A stretch of DNA of 64,000 nt, from positions 379,501 to 443,500 of the forward strand of contig JAJHZJ010000252.1 of the NCBI GenBank assembly GCA_023548195.1, in the 5' to 3' direction. Each line of letters opens with the position of its first letter. The first letter of the stretch is position 1. The notes beneath the pieces were generated by a model. That model did not search any database. It was not told the DNA's origin and saw only the letters and a program-made list of their open reading frames with translations. Made by a program: the position numbers and the translations under genes. The DNA comes from Bettongia penicillata ogilbyi (lineage: Eukaryota; Chordata; Mammalia; Diprotodontia; Potoroidae). Below are positions 1 to 10,085 of this stretch, one piece after another.

Positions 1-302
1 TATTCCAACTCATATCTGAAGCATTAATCTCTTCTGTAGCAACAATACCAATGTTCCATTACAAGAACTCCAATAATGGGGAAATCACAGTCTCCAAAGG
101 CAGTCCCATTCCATTTCTAAATAGCTTGAATTGTTAGGAAGATTTTCCTTATATTGATCTGAAATCTACCTCCCTATAATTTTTATTCTTTGGTTCTAGT
201 TTTGCCTTTGTGATTATGCAGAAATGAGTTTGATCTTTCATCTAGACTATAGAACTTCAAATTTTGAAGATAGTAGTAAAAGATTTGAAAGAATGTCTTC
301 AT
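1..302 (-). repeat. L3/CR1 LINE 3' fragment
   Basis: The plus strand carries the antisense form of a CR1-clade 3' end: 'ggcagtcccattccattt', then 'ttgttaggaagattttcc', then 'tctacctccctataa'. This is the conserved string near the 3' end of mammalian L3. The fragment is cut by the window edge and is an old, diverged, non-coding relic. Confidence 0.75.
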
Positions 303-490
303 GTGGAATGATGTAAGGAAGGAAATAAAGAAGGAAGGGAGAAGGAAGGAAAGATGGGACAGAGGAAGGGAGGAAAGGGAAGGAAGAAAGGGAAGGGGAT
401 AGAAGGAGAGAGGGAGGGGAGCCAGAAAAGGAGAAAAAGAAGGAAGAAAGAAAAGAGGAGAAGAAGGGAGGAAAAAAGGAAAGAAGAGAA
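303..490. repeat. Purine-rich (GGAA/GGGA) low-complexity tract
   Basis: About 190 bases almost entirely A and G on the plus strand, built from degenerate GGAA, GAAA and GGGA units. The leucine/proline/serine-rich reading frame on the other strand is a by-product of this composition. Confidence 0.9.
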
Positions 491-760
491 TATTTATTAA
501 GTGCCTGCTATGTGTTAGGACCTTTAAAAATATCATCTCATTTTACTCTTACAACAACCTTGGGAGGTAGGTACTATTATTTTCACCACTTGGAGGAAAC
601 TGAGGCAGGCAAAGGTTGAGTGAGTTGACTGGAGTTACACAGTTACTAAGTGGGGCCAAAGTAACTAAGTAACACACTAAGATGGGCCAAATTAGAAATC
701 AGATCTCCCTGACTCTAGGCTCAGGACTTTGTGAACTAGGCACCATCATGCTGCCCCTAA
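491..760 (-). repeat. MIR/THER-type SINE, antisense
   Basis: Reads 'tatttattaagtgcctgc', 'gaggtaggtactattatt', 'aaactgaggca', 'gttacacagttactaagt', then ends near 'atgctgcccc'. This is the reverse complement of a tRNA-derived CORE-SINE, whose head 'ggggcagc' faces right. Both the core and the head are present, so the copy is close to full length, though diverged. Confidence 0.8.
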
Positions 761-1818
761 TGGGGTTACTTGTAGCCTGTATAGGGTGGTCACCTCTCAG
801 CCTGCTTATTACTCATTATTATAGCTATCCTTATCTTCAGTTCCAGAGTAATTTGGGGATATGTTTGAAATTGCACATTTCTCTCATTAATAAAGCAGCT
901 AACTCATACCCCTGCAAGTTTGTTAAATATAATTAAAGCATAAAATGTGGTTTTACAAATTAATGCTAATAATTATGTTAACATTAATAATTTGTCTATG
1001 ACCTGATTATTAAAAATAATTTAACACTATTTAATAAAATAGGAAAATCTCTTTCCTCCTAAGCAGCTGCTCATATTATTCTACGTATAAAAACCCCTCA
1101 TCTTCTTGGATTAAATCAATATTTAAAAAACTATTGGCAATGCAATTTGCTAATAATGTGATCAACACAGCATAGAGACATAAAAAATTACTTGCAACAT
1201 TTTAGCTGCATGAAAGATCTTAGCCAGAGTTACTTCTAAGTATCACATCAAACTTTTGCCAGCGTTCAATTTACTTCAACTTATTGTCTTCTCAAGAATT
1301 CCTTTCAATCTCTACACAAGATAAAGATTAAATCAGTACCATCGGGGGAATAAAGTTTTTCCTCATTGTCCTTGTCTTCTCTACAATTTCTCTCAAGCCG
1401 TAATTCTAATTACTATCTAGACTTACTCCTCATGGAATTTTCTCTGTAATATTTCTTCCCAATAAGGAGTTAGAACAGTTCTCCAAGCAAGTGTTCATAC
1501 TCTTCCTCATTCGGACTTTCACTACTGGCTCTCCTCATTCTCTCCAAAGTCCTATCTCAGAGGACCAACAGTTTGTAAGCTGGCTTTTGTTAACATTTTG
1601 ATAACTCCATCAATATCATTGATTTCCTTTGTAATCCTGTGTGTTTTATTTTATGACTTTAAACAAATTATTCTGAGAAAGGGTGTGAGAATATTTTGAG
1701 AATAGGTGTCACCTAACTGCTAAAGGCATCTACGACAAACAAATATTTAAAAAATCCCTGTCATAGATTGACAGTTAAATAGTTATTCTTCAGTCTTCCC
1801 TGATTTTTAAAGAAACAG
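761..1818. other. Unassigned AT-rich interval
   Basis: No repeat or gene recognised. Bases 930-1150 are very AT-rich; 1260-1560 is pyrimidine-rich on the plus strand. No open frame reaches 90 codons. Confidence 0.6.
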
Positions 1819-1819
1819 T

Positions 1820-2182
1820 AACAGTTTCTGTGTGTGTGTGTGTGTGTGAGTGTATGTGTGTTCGTCCTTCGTTGCCAAAGAAGACCATGCCATCAGAGAA
1901 ATGATGACATGACTTGCACTTGACTTCGTTTTGAGGGAGGGAGGGCTGTGCAGGTCACCAGCCCCACTTCTCCTCCAGAACCATCTGAATCCAGTGACCA
2001 GATAGATATTCATCAGGATGACTGGAGATGACTCAGGATGAGGCAATTGGGGTTAAGTGACTTGCCCAAGGCCACACAGCTAGTGAGTGTCAAGTGTTCA
2101 AGGTGACATTTGAACACAGGTCCTCCTGACTCCTGCATTGGTGCTCTATCCACTGCACCACTTAGCTGCCCCAACAGTTTCT
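1820..2182 (-). repeat. MAR1-type SINE with 10-bp target-site duplications
   Basis: A near-complete antisense copy. The tRNA-like head is at the right ('tgcaccacttagctgcccc', ending near 2172). The 3' tail is at the left ('cgtccttcgttgccaaag'). The tail runs into a (TG/CA) microsatellite at about 1829-1858. The sequence aacagtttct occurs on both sides (1820-1829 and 2173-2182) and is read as the target-site duplication. The 3' half resembles the RTE-like tail seen elsewhere in the window. The SINE is non-coding and would be moved by LINE machinery. Confidence 0.85.
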
Positions 2183-2189
2183 ATAGCCT

Positions 2190-2458
2190 CTGTAGGAAAG
2201 GTGTGTGAAACAGCTGTCACATAGTAATTATGTCTCCCCTAAAGTCTTTTATAAACTCAAATTTCTTCCATTTTACGTGGCAGGGCTTTATGTCTTCCTG
2301 GGTGCTCTCCTCTAGACAGTTTCAGTACATCAATATCCTATCTAAGTCATGGCACCAATAACTGGTCACAGCATCTCAGAAAGGGTCTGACTGACAGGTG
2401 CAGAGCTTAATAAAGACTATCACCTCCCTCATGTTGGGTATTATACTTCTGTAGTTAC
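2190..2458 (-). repeat. L3/CR1 LINE, downstream part of a split copy
   Basis: Antisense L3 landmarks include 'ctctcctctagacagttt', 'tacatcaatatcctatct' and 'actatcacctccctcatg', which match the region before the L3 3' end. The copy continues after the insertion at 2459-2990. Confidence 0.7.
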
Positions 2459-2992
2459 TGTTGTTCATTTTTTTTGAAGAGGACCGATGACATCATGAGC
2501 GATTTGACTTGCTCATGAACTGGATTTAAGTGAGGTAAAGTTGTACAAAGTTGCCAACCTCACTCTCTCTTCCAGCATCATCGAAGTCCAGGGGCACGAC
2601 AGAAGTCTGGATGGCTGGCAATGGCCCAGGATGCAGTAGATGACCTTGACATCTTCCATGTTTGATCAAGCTCTAAGTGCTCCACAGCACCTGCTTCAGT
2701 CATCCTCATGGCTCTTGGGACACATTGTTATCTGCCCATTCCACCAGGGGAAGTCTTCACATGCTTAGAGTAGACATCCCTCTACCTCCCTGATGGTTTG
2801 AGGCCATTAGGTTTCCCTCAACCTAGTTTAGCTCATCTGCTGATCTGGTCTTAATGGGGTGTGGCCACTAGGCGTGCCACAGCTTCTTGGAGCCAGAGGT
2901 GACACTTGGGCGACAAGTGGACACCAATGGTAGATGAGTAACCCTGAAAAGGTCTCAGCAAGTCATCACACCAGCAGTGCTAGTCCTCCCTG
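2459..2992 (-). repeat. RTE-like non-autonomous element, copy 1
   Basis: The left end reads 'ttgaagaggaccgatgac', the reverse complement of the RTE-like 3' tail at 30830-30870. The interior includes 'ggatttaagtgagg', 'cacatgctt' and 'ggtgtggccacta'. The right end is 'tagtcctccctgaaa'. A second copy with the same two ends lies at 62998-63500, so these look like the true ends of an element of about 0.5 kb. It interrupts an L3 copy and is therefore younger than it. No long frame is present. Confidence 0.65.
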
Positions 2993-3420
2993 AAAACCAT
3001 ACCTCTTCTGCTAATGCATTCTTAAATTCCACTAATTGGTCAGGTTTGGTTTTTTGGGTTGGGTTGTTTTGTGTTTTTTCTTTTGGTCATTACCTCAGAT
3101 TGGATTCACATTGTGCTTGTAATACACCAAAACCTCCAGATATTTTTCATATGAACTGCTTTCTAAACATATTGACTTCATGTTATACTTGAAAAGTTGA
3201 TTTTTTTCAACTCAAGTATAATACTTTATATTTTTTTCTATCGTATTTCATCTATTGGATATAACCCATCATTCTAGACTGTCAAGATCTCTTGTATCTT
3301 GACAGGCATGCCATGTCTCCTTTCATCCATGTCATTAAAAAAAAATCTTTAACACAACAGAGTCAAGGATAAGAGCCCTGGAGCATTCCACTGAGCAGTT
3401 ACTCTGTATTTAATTATGAT
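2993..3420 (-). repeat. L3/CR1 LINE, upstream part of the split copy
   Basis: Continues the antisense L3 of 2190-2458. Landmarks are 'aaacctccagatattttt', 'tattggatataacccatc', 'gactgtcaagatctcttg' and 'gccctggagcattccact', in the order expected for the L3 ORF2 region read backwards. Stops and indels are numerous. Confidence 0.75.
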
Positions 3421-3636
3421 CAACAAGGACAAGCTGATTGGTGAAGTGGAAGTAATGGGAAGCTTGGAAGAAAGCAATAATGTCATTTTAGATTTCTCAT
3501 AATAGCCGAGGCAGGGAACTTGATCAAAACGTACCCGTAGGCTTTAGGGGAAATGATTTCAAAAACTTCAGAGAAAATATCAGTAGGGATCCATTTCCAG
3601 AAACTTTAAAAAGTAGTGCAGTTCAAAAGAATTCTG
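3421..3636. other. Unassigned spacer
   Basis: Short stretch between an L3 relic and a MAR1 tail. It could be more L3 sequence too diverged to read. Confidence 0.4.
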
Positions 3637-3718
3637 CAAAGTCAAGTGCAAGTCATGTTATCATTTCTCTGACTGCATGGTCTTCTTTGGCAACGAAGGA
3701 CGAACACACACACACATG
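3637..3718 (+). repeat. MAR1-type SINE, 3' tail only
   Basis: 'gtcaagtgcaagtcatgtta', then 'tggtcttctttggcaacg', then 'aaggacgaacacacac' match the 3' end of the copies at 1853 and 16512. The tRNA-like head is missing, so this is a 5'-truncated insertion. It again ends in a short CA run. Confidence 0.85.
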
Positions 3719-3884
3719 GTACTACAATCAGGGAGGGACAGCAATTAAGGTGTAAAATTTAGATGGTGGCATCTGCCAACAGCTCTATGAAGGCATCTAC
3801 CTCTTGTTCATTCTGAGGTTGATTGTTGGCAACAGATAAAATGAAGAGGAGCCCAGGTATCTAAGCTGATTTTCCTAAATTATT

Positions 3885-4190
3885 TCTAGAGACTAGGGGT
3901 TTCTAAACGTTTTTTGACAGAGCACCTTGACTAGTAAAAAAAATTAATTTTTTAACATACATTTTATTATGTGTATGTTTACATATTTATAAGTTACATA
4001 TGTACTACTAGACTAATATTATATGTATTGTAAAATTTACATTAAAAGTAGACATTTTAGGAGGAGAAAGATAAAAATGAAATAACATTTTATTCCAGAG
4101 TCAATATGGCACTGCTACTGTGTATTGAATATGGGAGTGCCACGTTCAGACCTACATTTTAGGAAAACCACTTCAACATTGTATAGAATA
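3885..4190. mobile_element. hAT-like DNA transposon relic (tentative)
   Basis: Begins 'ggggtttctaaacgtttt' and ends near 'aggaaaaccacttcaac', resembling degenerate terminal inverted repeats of mammalian hAT elements ('ggttctcaaac' type). The interior is AT-rich and non-coding. The family is not certain. Confidence 0.4.
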
Positions 4191-4630
4191 AAGATTCTCA
4201 AACTTCATGGTCTTAGGACACCTTTACATTCTTATTGAGGATCCCAAAGAGATTTTTTTGTGTGTGGATTCCTAATTAATGTTAGCCACATTAGAAACTG
4301 ATTGACCAATTTTAAAATATTTTTATTTATTCATTTTAAAACAACAAAAATAATGCTAACATGTTAACAAATAGTATCTTTAGTGCTTGACTCAATGGAA
4401 GACAGCTAGATTCTCCTGTCTGCTTCTACATTTAATCTATTGTAATGTTGTTTTGATTGAAGTTTATGAAGAAAATCCAGTCATACAAATATAGTTGGAA
4501 AACAGAGGAGCATTTAAGAGGCAAATAATATCTTAATATCATTATGAAAACAGTTTTGAATTCAGGAACCTTTTGAAAGATTTCAGAGACTCCCCGGTGG
4601 ACCTCAGACCATACTTTGAAAACTTCTTAT
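4191..4630. mobile_element. hAT-Charlie-like DNA transposon relic
   Basis: Starts 'aagattctcaaacttcat' with 'ttattgaggatcccaaagag' and ends 'acctcagaccatactttg', followed by 'aaaacttct'. Both ends resemble the inverted 'cttgagaac/gttctcaaa' termini of Charlie-type hATs. The interior 'gaagacagctagattctc' fits an old non-autonomous copy. No transposase frame survives. Confidence 0.55.
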
Positions 4631-4684
4631 GTAGGGGATGAACTAGGAAGAAAAGAAACTTGAAACAGGAGAAGAGAGCCTAGA

Positions 4685-4886
4685 AGGGGTGGGGAACCTG
4701 AGGCCTCTAAGCCAAATATGACCCTCTAGGTCCTCAAGTGAGGCCCTTTGACTAAATCCAAATTTCACAAAACAAATCCCCTTAATAAAAGGACTTGTTC
4801 TGTAAAAGGTGAACTCAGTCAAAAGACCACACCCAAGGATCTAGAAGGCCACGTGTGACCTTGAAGCCACAGGGTCCTCATCCCTG
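4685..4886. mobile_element. hAT MITE, 202 bp, with terminal inverted repeats
   Basis: The left end 'ggggtggggaacctgaggcc' mirrors the right end '...gaagccacagggtcctcatccct', and the interior is partly palindromic around 4780. Flanks agcctaga (4677-4684) and accctaga (4887-4894) match at 7 of 8 bases, the duplication length of hAT elements. Non-coding; mobilised in trans when active. Confidence 0.75.
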
Positions 4887-4894
4887 ACCCTAGA

Positions 4895-5110
4895 TTAGAG
4901 TGGTAGAGAGAAGAGGGAAATGTAAGATATGGTAGAAATAGAAAAGACAATATTTGGCAACTGATTGAATATATGGAATGAGTGAGAGTGAAGAGGCAAA
5001 GAGATCAGAAAGATATTGTGAAGTTGGATGACTAGAAAGATGCTACCTTTGGCAACCATTTGGGAAAAACAGTTTGGAAAAGAAGAAATTTGTGAAGAAA
5101 GATACAAATC
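4895..5110 (-). repeat. L2 LINE fragment
   Basis: 'tttggcaactgattgaatat', 'gagtgagagtgaagagg' and 'atattgtgaagttgg' are antisense L2 ORF2 landmarks, also seen in the L2 copy at 60700-61370. Confidence 0.65.
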
Positions 5111-5955
5111 TCAATCCATTCATGCTTATGCATCTTGAGAGACTCATTCTATGTCACTCAAAACAAAAAAGGGGTGGGGGGGAATGGAACTCTTACTAAT
5201 TATTCACTGGCCCATAGCATAGAAACTGCCCTCTGATCACCACATGATTTGGGGAACAGAAAGCAGTCATGCTACTGTTTCAATAGGTACCTTGGTAGTG
5301 GGCTGGGTAGTGGCAGTAGGAAGTAGGTTGGTAGCTTGCCCAGTGGAGGTAGAAAGTGGAGTGAGGAGGTGACAACAATAAAGGTAGGTGTGGTGGCATC
5401 AGACACAAATCCCAGGATAGGCTATCCCAAGGAGAATAGGATGCAATCTCTCTTTCTACCTTCTTATTGGTTGACTACAAATCTACTACAGCTACCTATT
5501 GAGTACCAACTCCTCAAAGTCAGTGGTTATGAGACCCTAACTCCTCTAAACAAATAGGAAGAAAATTGAAGTGGCTTTACAGGTTGCTCAGATTTTAAAA
5601 GAATATGCATAAAAGATACAAGCAGAAACACATAACTAAGGACAAACACATTTCAAGAAAGAAGGGTAGATTCCAGAAAACCCAGGTTAATGGGCTTGCC
5701 ATTGATTTTTGATAAGGTTCTAGAACAGACTTTTGAGCACATGGTTTCAGAAGAGTCAACATGGGATATTAAGAATGAGTCAGGACAACCTACTAATATT
5801 TCTTGCTCCATAAAGGTATGTAGTGACATTCTACATTTACCTCTGTGCTGTTCATCTTTATCAATATCTGGGATGACAAATGTTAACCAGATTTGTAGCT
5901 GACAAAAATCTGAGAAGGATCCTAATATACTAGATTGAAAAAGAAAGATTCAAAA
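5111..5955. other. Unassigned interval
   Basis: Contains a short G-run at 5171-5183 and no recognisable repeat. The small open frames (at most 73 codons) have no recognisable motif. Confidence 0.5.
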
Positions 5956-5957
5956 AG

Positions 5958-6151
5958 AATTTAATGGGCAGAGCACTAAACCACGAGTCAAGAAAATTTG
6001 AATTCAAATCAGACCCCAGACTTACTAGTTATGTGACCCCTGGACAAGTCACTTAACCTCTGTCTGCCTCAATTACCTCACCTTTAAAATAGCAATGATA
6101 ACACCTGCCTCCCAGGCTTGTTGTGAGGATTAAGTGAAATATTTGTAAAAC

Positions 6152-6157
<6 letters not shown>
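5958..6157 (+). repeat. MIR-type SINE
   Basis: The sense copy shows 'gggcagagcactaaacc', 'agttatgtgacccctgg', 'aagtcacttaacctctg' and 'gcttgttgtgaggattaagt' in MIR order. Confidence 0.85.

Positions 6158-6201
<44 letters not shown>
6158..6201. repeat. (CA)n microsatellite
   Basis: About 22 uninterrupted AC units directly abut the 3' end of the MIR at 5958-6157. Confidence 0.97.
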
Positions 6202-6202
<1 letters not shown>

Positions 6203-7419
6203 GACAATGAACCAAATTCATAGTAATTTATCAGAGATAAATATTAGATCCTATTAATTCCTTCCCCTCTAAAGTTATCTTTTAGCTATTTTGTGTGTAT
6301 GGATGTGTGCACATGTGTATATATACATATATGTTCATATAAGTATTGTATATATACATTCAGGTGTGTTACCTCTCCCATTAGAGTGCAAAAGCATTTT
6401 TGCTTCTTCTTTGTAGTGTACTGGTCAATAAAAGTCTAGTCCTCAGGAATAAGCATAGCATGCTGTGTCTGATACGATCTGCCACGTGGATGTTTGGTGA
6501 GCCTGTTTCTAGATATGTATAATAGAAAGCCCCATTCTTCGCTTTGGAGAAAGTACTGTACAGCTGGATGTTTCCTATCTGCTTACTATGTGACAAAATA
6601 TGGCCTTTTGATTGGCTGTTGAGCTAGAATTGGTTATGCATCCATAAATCCCAATTTTTCTCTTTCCCCTCTGGCTACATTAAATGGGTAGAATAAACTA
6701 CTATAGGATCTAGGTGGAGGAGGGACCTCAGGTCCTCTCTTAATCAGACCCACTGAAAGCATGGCCTCCTAGGCAAGCCTATGTCTTGGATGGGTCACCT
6801 GACTGTCTTTTCTTCCCTTTAGTACAGGGCCTCATAAGATCTCCAAAGGTCTGAAGTCTATACCAGGATTTGACAGTAATCAAACTGGGTGAGACGCCAG
6901 AACAAGTCCAAAACAAACTTCAAGAGTCAGACCAAAAGTGGCCAAAATGCCAGTGTCCTGCATGAAGTGACCTTGAGGCTACTGCTGTGTAGCCCCCACT
7001 TTAAGCCTCAGCTCAGTCTCTCCAGAGACCAAGATGGTAGATTAGAGAGCTTGCCCTTTGTTAAAAGAAATGTTTTGTAACTTCCATTTTTACCATATGT
7101 TCTTCATAAATATCTCTTGGGAAAAGCTTATTGATGTTAACTGGTTAAATTGATAGAAGCACACTGATCCTTGGGTCAGTTGATAATGGAAGATACTGAC
7201 TACAATGTTTAAATAGGTTTTTAAGCAAATTTTATTATGGAAAACTCCACAGTCCTTCAGGAGTACTCTTAGAGAGGGAAATCCAGCCAGCCTCTTCTGG
7301 GAAGCCAATTTGTCCGCATGAATGGGAGTGGGGATGAGGATCCCCAGAACTCAAAAAAAAAAAATCAAACTACTCATATTAAGAAAAGAAACAGCAATTC
7401 CTGAGAAAAAGACTTGGTG

Positions 7420-7423
<4 letters not shown>
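6202..7423. other. Unassigned interval
   Basis: TG/TA-rich at 6290-6350. CCAAT-like boxes occur near 6610-6630 and a TATA-like 'ccataaatc' near 6643, followed by 'gaataaac' at 6692. That arrangement could be an old solo LTR, but no terminal repeats are visible. Confidence 0.35.

Positions 7424-7459
<36 letters not shown>
7424..7459. repeat. (TG)n microsatellite
   Basis: About 18 uninterrupted GT units. Confidence 0.97.
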
Positions 7460-7469
<10 letters not shown>

Positions 7470-8095
7470 GAGCCTACAATGTCATGAAGTTGCCAAAAAA
7501 ACAAAAGCTAGTGCAGTCTGAATCTGAATGAATAAATATATGGATACACATTAAAGGAGGTAATAATTCCTCTATGCCCTCAACTGGTCAGACTGTATCT
7601 GGACAGGGGTACAATGGCTCTCTGAAAATTTAGGACACACTTTAAATTGAATCTGCATGATTAACATTTTCCCTGTTAGACACTAAACAAAGCCATAAAT
7701 CGAGCACTGATGTGTAGCATTTGGTGATTTATGTGGCATAAATAAATTCTCAGACTGAAAATTTAAAGATCAGCCCAAGCCAGCATGAACAGGCTCAAGC
7801 ACAAGGATTACGTTTGGTTCAGGACAGAACACGGATACAAGAACGTATGGAGGAGAAAGTAAATAGGACTCTGAAAGTTCTGAAAAACATGCCACATAAG
7901 GAAAGCTCAAAGAAACAGGAGATATCTAGTCTAAAAAAAGAAAGGATTCATGCTATAGCCACCTTTAAATATTGGCAAATTTCTTTTGTAGCAAGAGGAA
8001 TAATCAGCTGTACATTTTTTATTTCCCCCAATCAGAATTAGGATCAATTTTTTGGATCAATATCAGGATGACATTTTTCCTAACTATTGTTGTCC
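7460..8095. other. Unassigned interval
   Basis: A 75-codon frame at 7814-8041 is lysine-rich and has no recognisable domain; I do not regard it as a gene. Confidence 0.5.
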
Positions 8096-8099
8096 AAAC

Positions 8100-8283
8100 A
8101 TGAAGCAGACTGCCATTTTCTAGAAACCTCAATCCCTTGAAATGTTCAAGCAGATGTTCAATGACTACCTGTCATGGCTGTTAGGAAGGAAAGTCCTGCT
8201 TTACAGGGAAAGGTAGGGATAGATGATTGGACTAGGTGACCTCTAACGTGCCTTTCAACTCTAAGATTAAATAATTCTATGGC
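8100..8283 (+). repeat. L3/CR1 LINE 3' end
   Basis: 'gttcaagcagatgttcaatg', then 'gattggactaggtgacctct', then 'tttcaactctaagatt' is the sense CR1/L3 3' end ('...ggactagatgacctctgaggtccc...'). Confidence 0.8.
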
Positions 8284-8589
8284 ACTGAGGTGGGTTTTTT
8301 TCTTTTGCTTTAATGGTTGATGGATGAAGATGGCATTAACAAACCTGAGAAATGTATTGCACATTACAATACAGACTAAAATTACACTAAGACTTTTGGG
8401 ACACTCCATATAAAGGGAGCTATAATACTGATTTGACAGAAATACAAAGAGGATCTAAATGATTAGGGGAAAAGTCAATGTCCTCCAATGGTTTGGACCA
8501 ATATAATAAAGATGACAATATCCTTAAAATTAATTTACAGATTTGGGTCAATACCAATACAAATATCCATTTTTTTAAATATAACTAAA
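8284..8589. other. Unassigned AT-rich spacer
   Basis: No repeat recognised; 8560-8610 is AT-rich. Confidence 0.4.
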
Positions 8590-8840
8590 TAAAATAATAA
8601 ATTACATTAGATTTATGATACTTGATGCAACCCTTCTATGTGGAAAATGCCAGAGAGATGGCTCCCAGGAGAATTAAAGAGATATAAGGGAATAACCTTG
8701 AAGCATATACAGACATTCCATAACTGGTTCTGGTCAGCTAACCACATGGAGAAATAAAGTCTCAATGACTGATTTCAGAACAGCTTCCAAAAGGTCTGTT
8801 CTATTTGCTTCAGCTATTTCCTCTGCTTCATTCATGTCTG
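8590..8840. repeat. Unnamed LTR-like dispersed repeat, copy A
   Basis: 'cagacattccataactggtt' plus 'gctaaccacatgg' aligns collinearly with 13160-13196 in copy B, and so do the flanking bases on both sides. The family was not identified. Its length and distribution suggest a solo LTR, but this is an inference. Confidence 0.45.
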
Positions 8841-9639
8841 GAAAAGTTCAGTGACTAAGTTTACTACCCTTGGATTGAGCTCCCACCGGCTGTGTTCCCT
8901 CCATTATTAGAGGCCAGTAATGAGGCAAAGGAATCTTTGCTTCAAATACATAGCAAGAAAAAAATGTACAAACATCCTCCCCACATTGCCAGTACCTTGG
9001 AGTACATGCTTTACCCCATCCCACCTTGGTCTCAGGGAAAGCGGACACTGAACTTAACTTAGTACCTACATAGCACTGATCTTGCCAAGTTTATGTTCAA
9101 ACATGATATGGATGCAGGATGAGTTCTCATCTCAGGGTCTGGGATTCCAAAGGTCACTCCCAAAATTCCTTACTGTTTGGAGACTGCCCTGGTTGTGAAA
9201 CTTGGCCTGGACTCTCACTCCCAGATTCCTGTGGCTCATTCTCCTGACCTTTGAAAATTCTCAAGGTCAGCATGGTCTCTCACCAGAAGTTGTGAGCTAA
9301 GTCACCAAATGAAGCCAAAAGAAAATGAGCCAAGAGTATGTGACTAATATAGATAGGCTTTTTCTGAACATCTCTGAAGTCAGTCAAAAAAATTTCTTCT
9401 TCAACAAATGGTTAGCTGACTGGAACCAGTTGCAGAATATCTACCTATGTTCCATATTCTCTGGAAGGAACTTACCTGACGTGTTATCACGGTCCCCCCA
9501 GAAACCATTGTCCCAGCATGCTCCGCACTAAGAAATTGAATCAGTCAGGCAAGTTAGTGGACTCTGAGAATGGGTCAGACTCTCAATATACTACTTTTGT
9601 GCCCTTTTTATGTACAAAGAATTTAGCACTTGGCTCCCT
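8841..9639. other. Unassigned interval
   Basis: Moderate GC and no recognisable repeat core. It follows LTR-like copy A and could be more of the same element. Confidence 0.35.
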
Positions 9640-9850
9640 CAATCATGTTACTAATAAAAGTTCACATTTGTGGTTCACAAAGTGCCTTCCTCACATGAAC
9701 CCTGTGAATTAGGTAGTATATTTTTATCCTTAATTTACAGATGAAGAAACAGGCTCAGATTTTACTCAATGCCACACAACCAATAACAGAGAGAACTGGG
9801 ACTTAAATCCAGGTTCTTTGGTTCCAAGATCTGGCTCTTCTCATATTCTA
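9640..9850 (-). repeat. MIR-type SINE, antisense
   Basis: 'aattaggtagtatattttta', 'cagatgaagaaacaggctca', 'gccacacaaccaata' and 'ttaaatccaggttctttg' follow the antisense MIR order. Confidence 0.8.
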
Positions 9851-9919
9851 TTAGTAATACTGACATGTATTTATATCTCTATTTGCATCCAAGAAAGCTA
9901 TAAAAGAGGGGATATTCCC

Positions 9920-10085
9920 CAAGGTTCAAAAGTCATCTAGTTCCAATCCCCTCATTGTATAGAAAAGGAAACTAATGACCAGAGAAGTAAAGAGAATTAT
10001 CTAAGGTCATATAGCCTTGTGTTCAATTCTGAGCCCAACTCACTTTATATCCAAAGATCTAAGTCTACATCTTAATGGTCTGATT
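9920..10085 (-). repeat. MIR/MIR3-like SINE, antisense
   Basis: 'gtcatctagttccaatcccc', 'gaaaaggaaacta' and 'aaggtcatatagcc' suggest an antisense MIR3-like element. Its left end resembles the L3 tail. Confidence 0.6.

Noticed and set aside
183..536. A 117-codon minus-strand frame
   Set aside because: Pro/Leu/Phe/Ser-rich translation of a purine tract between an L3 and a MIR relic.
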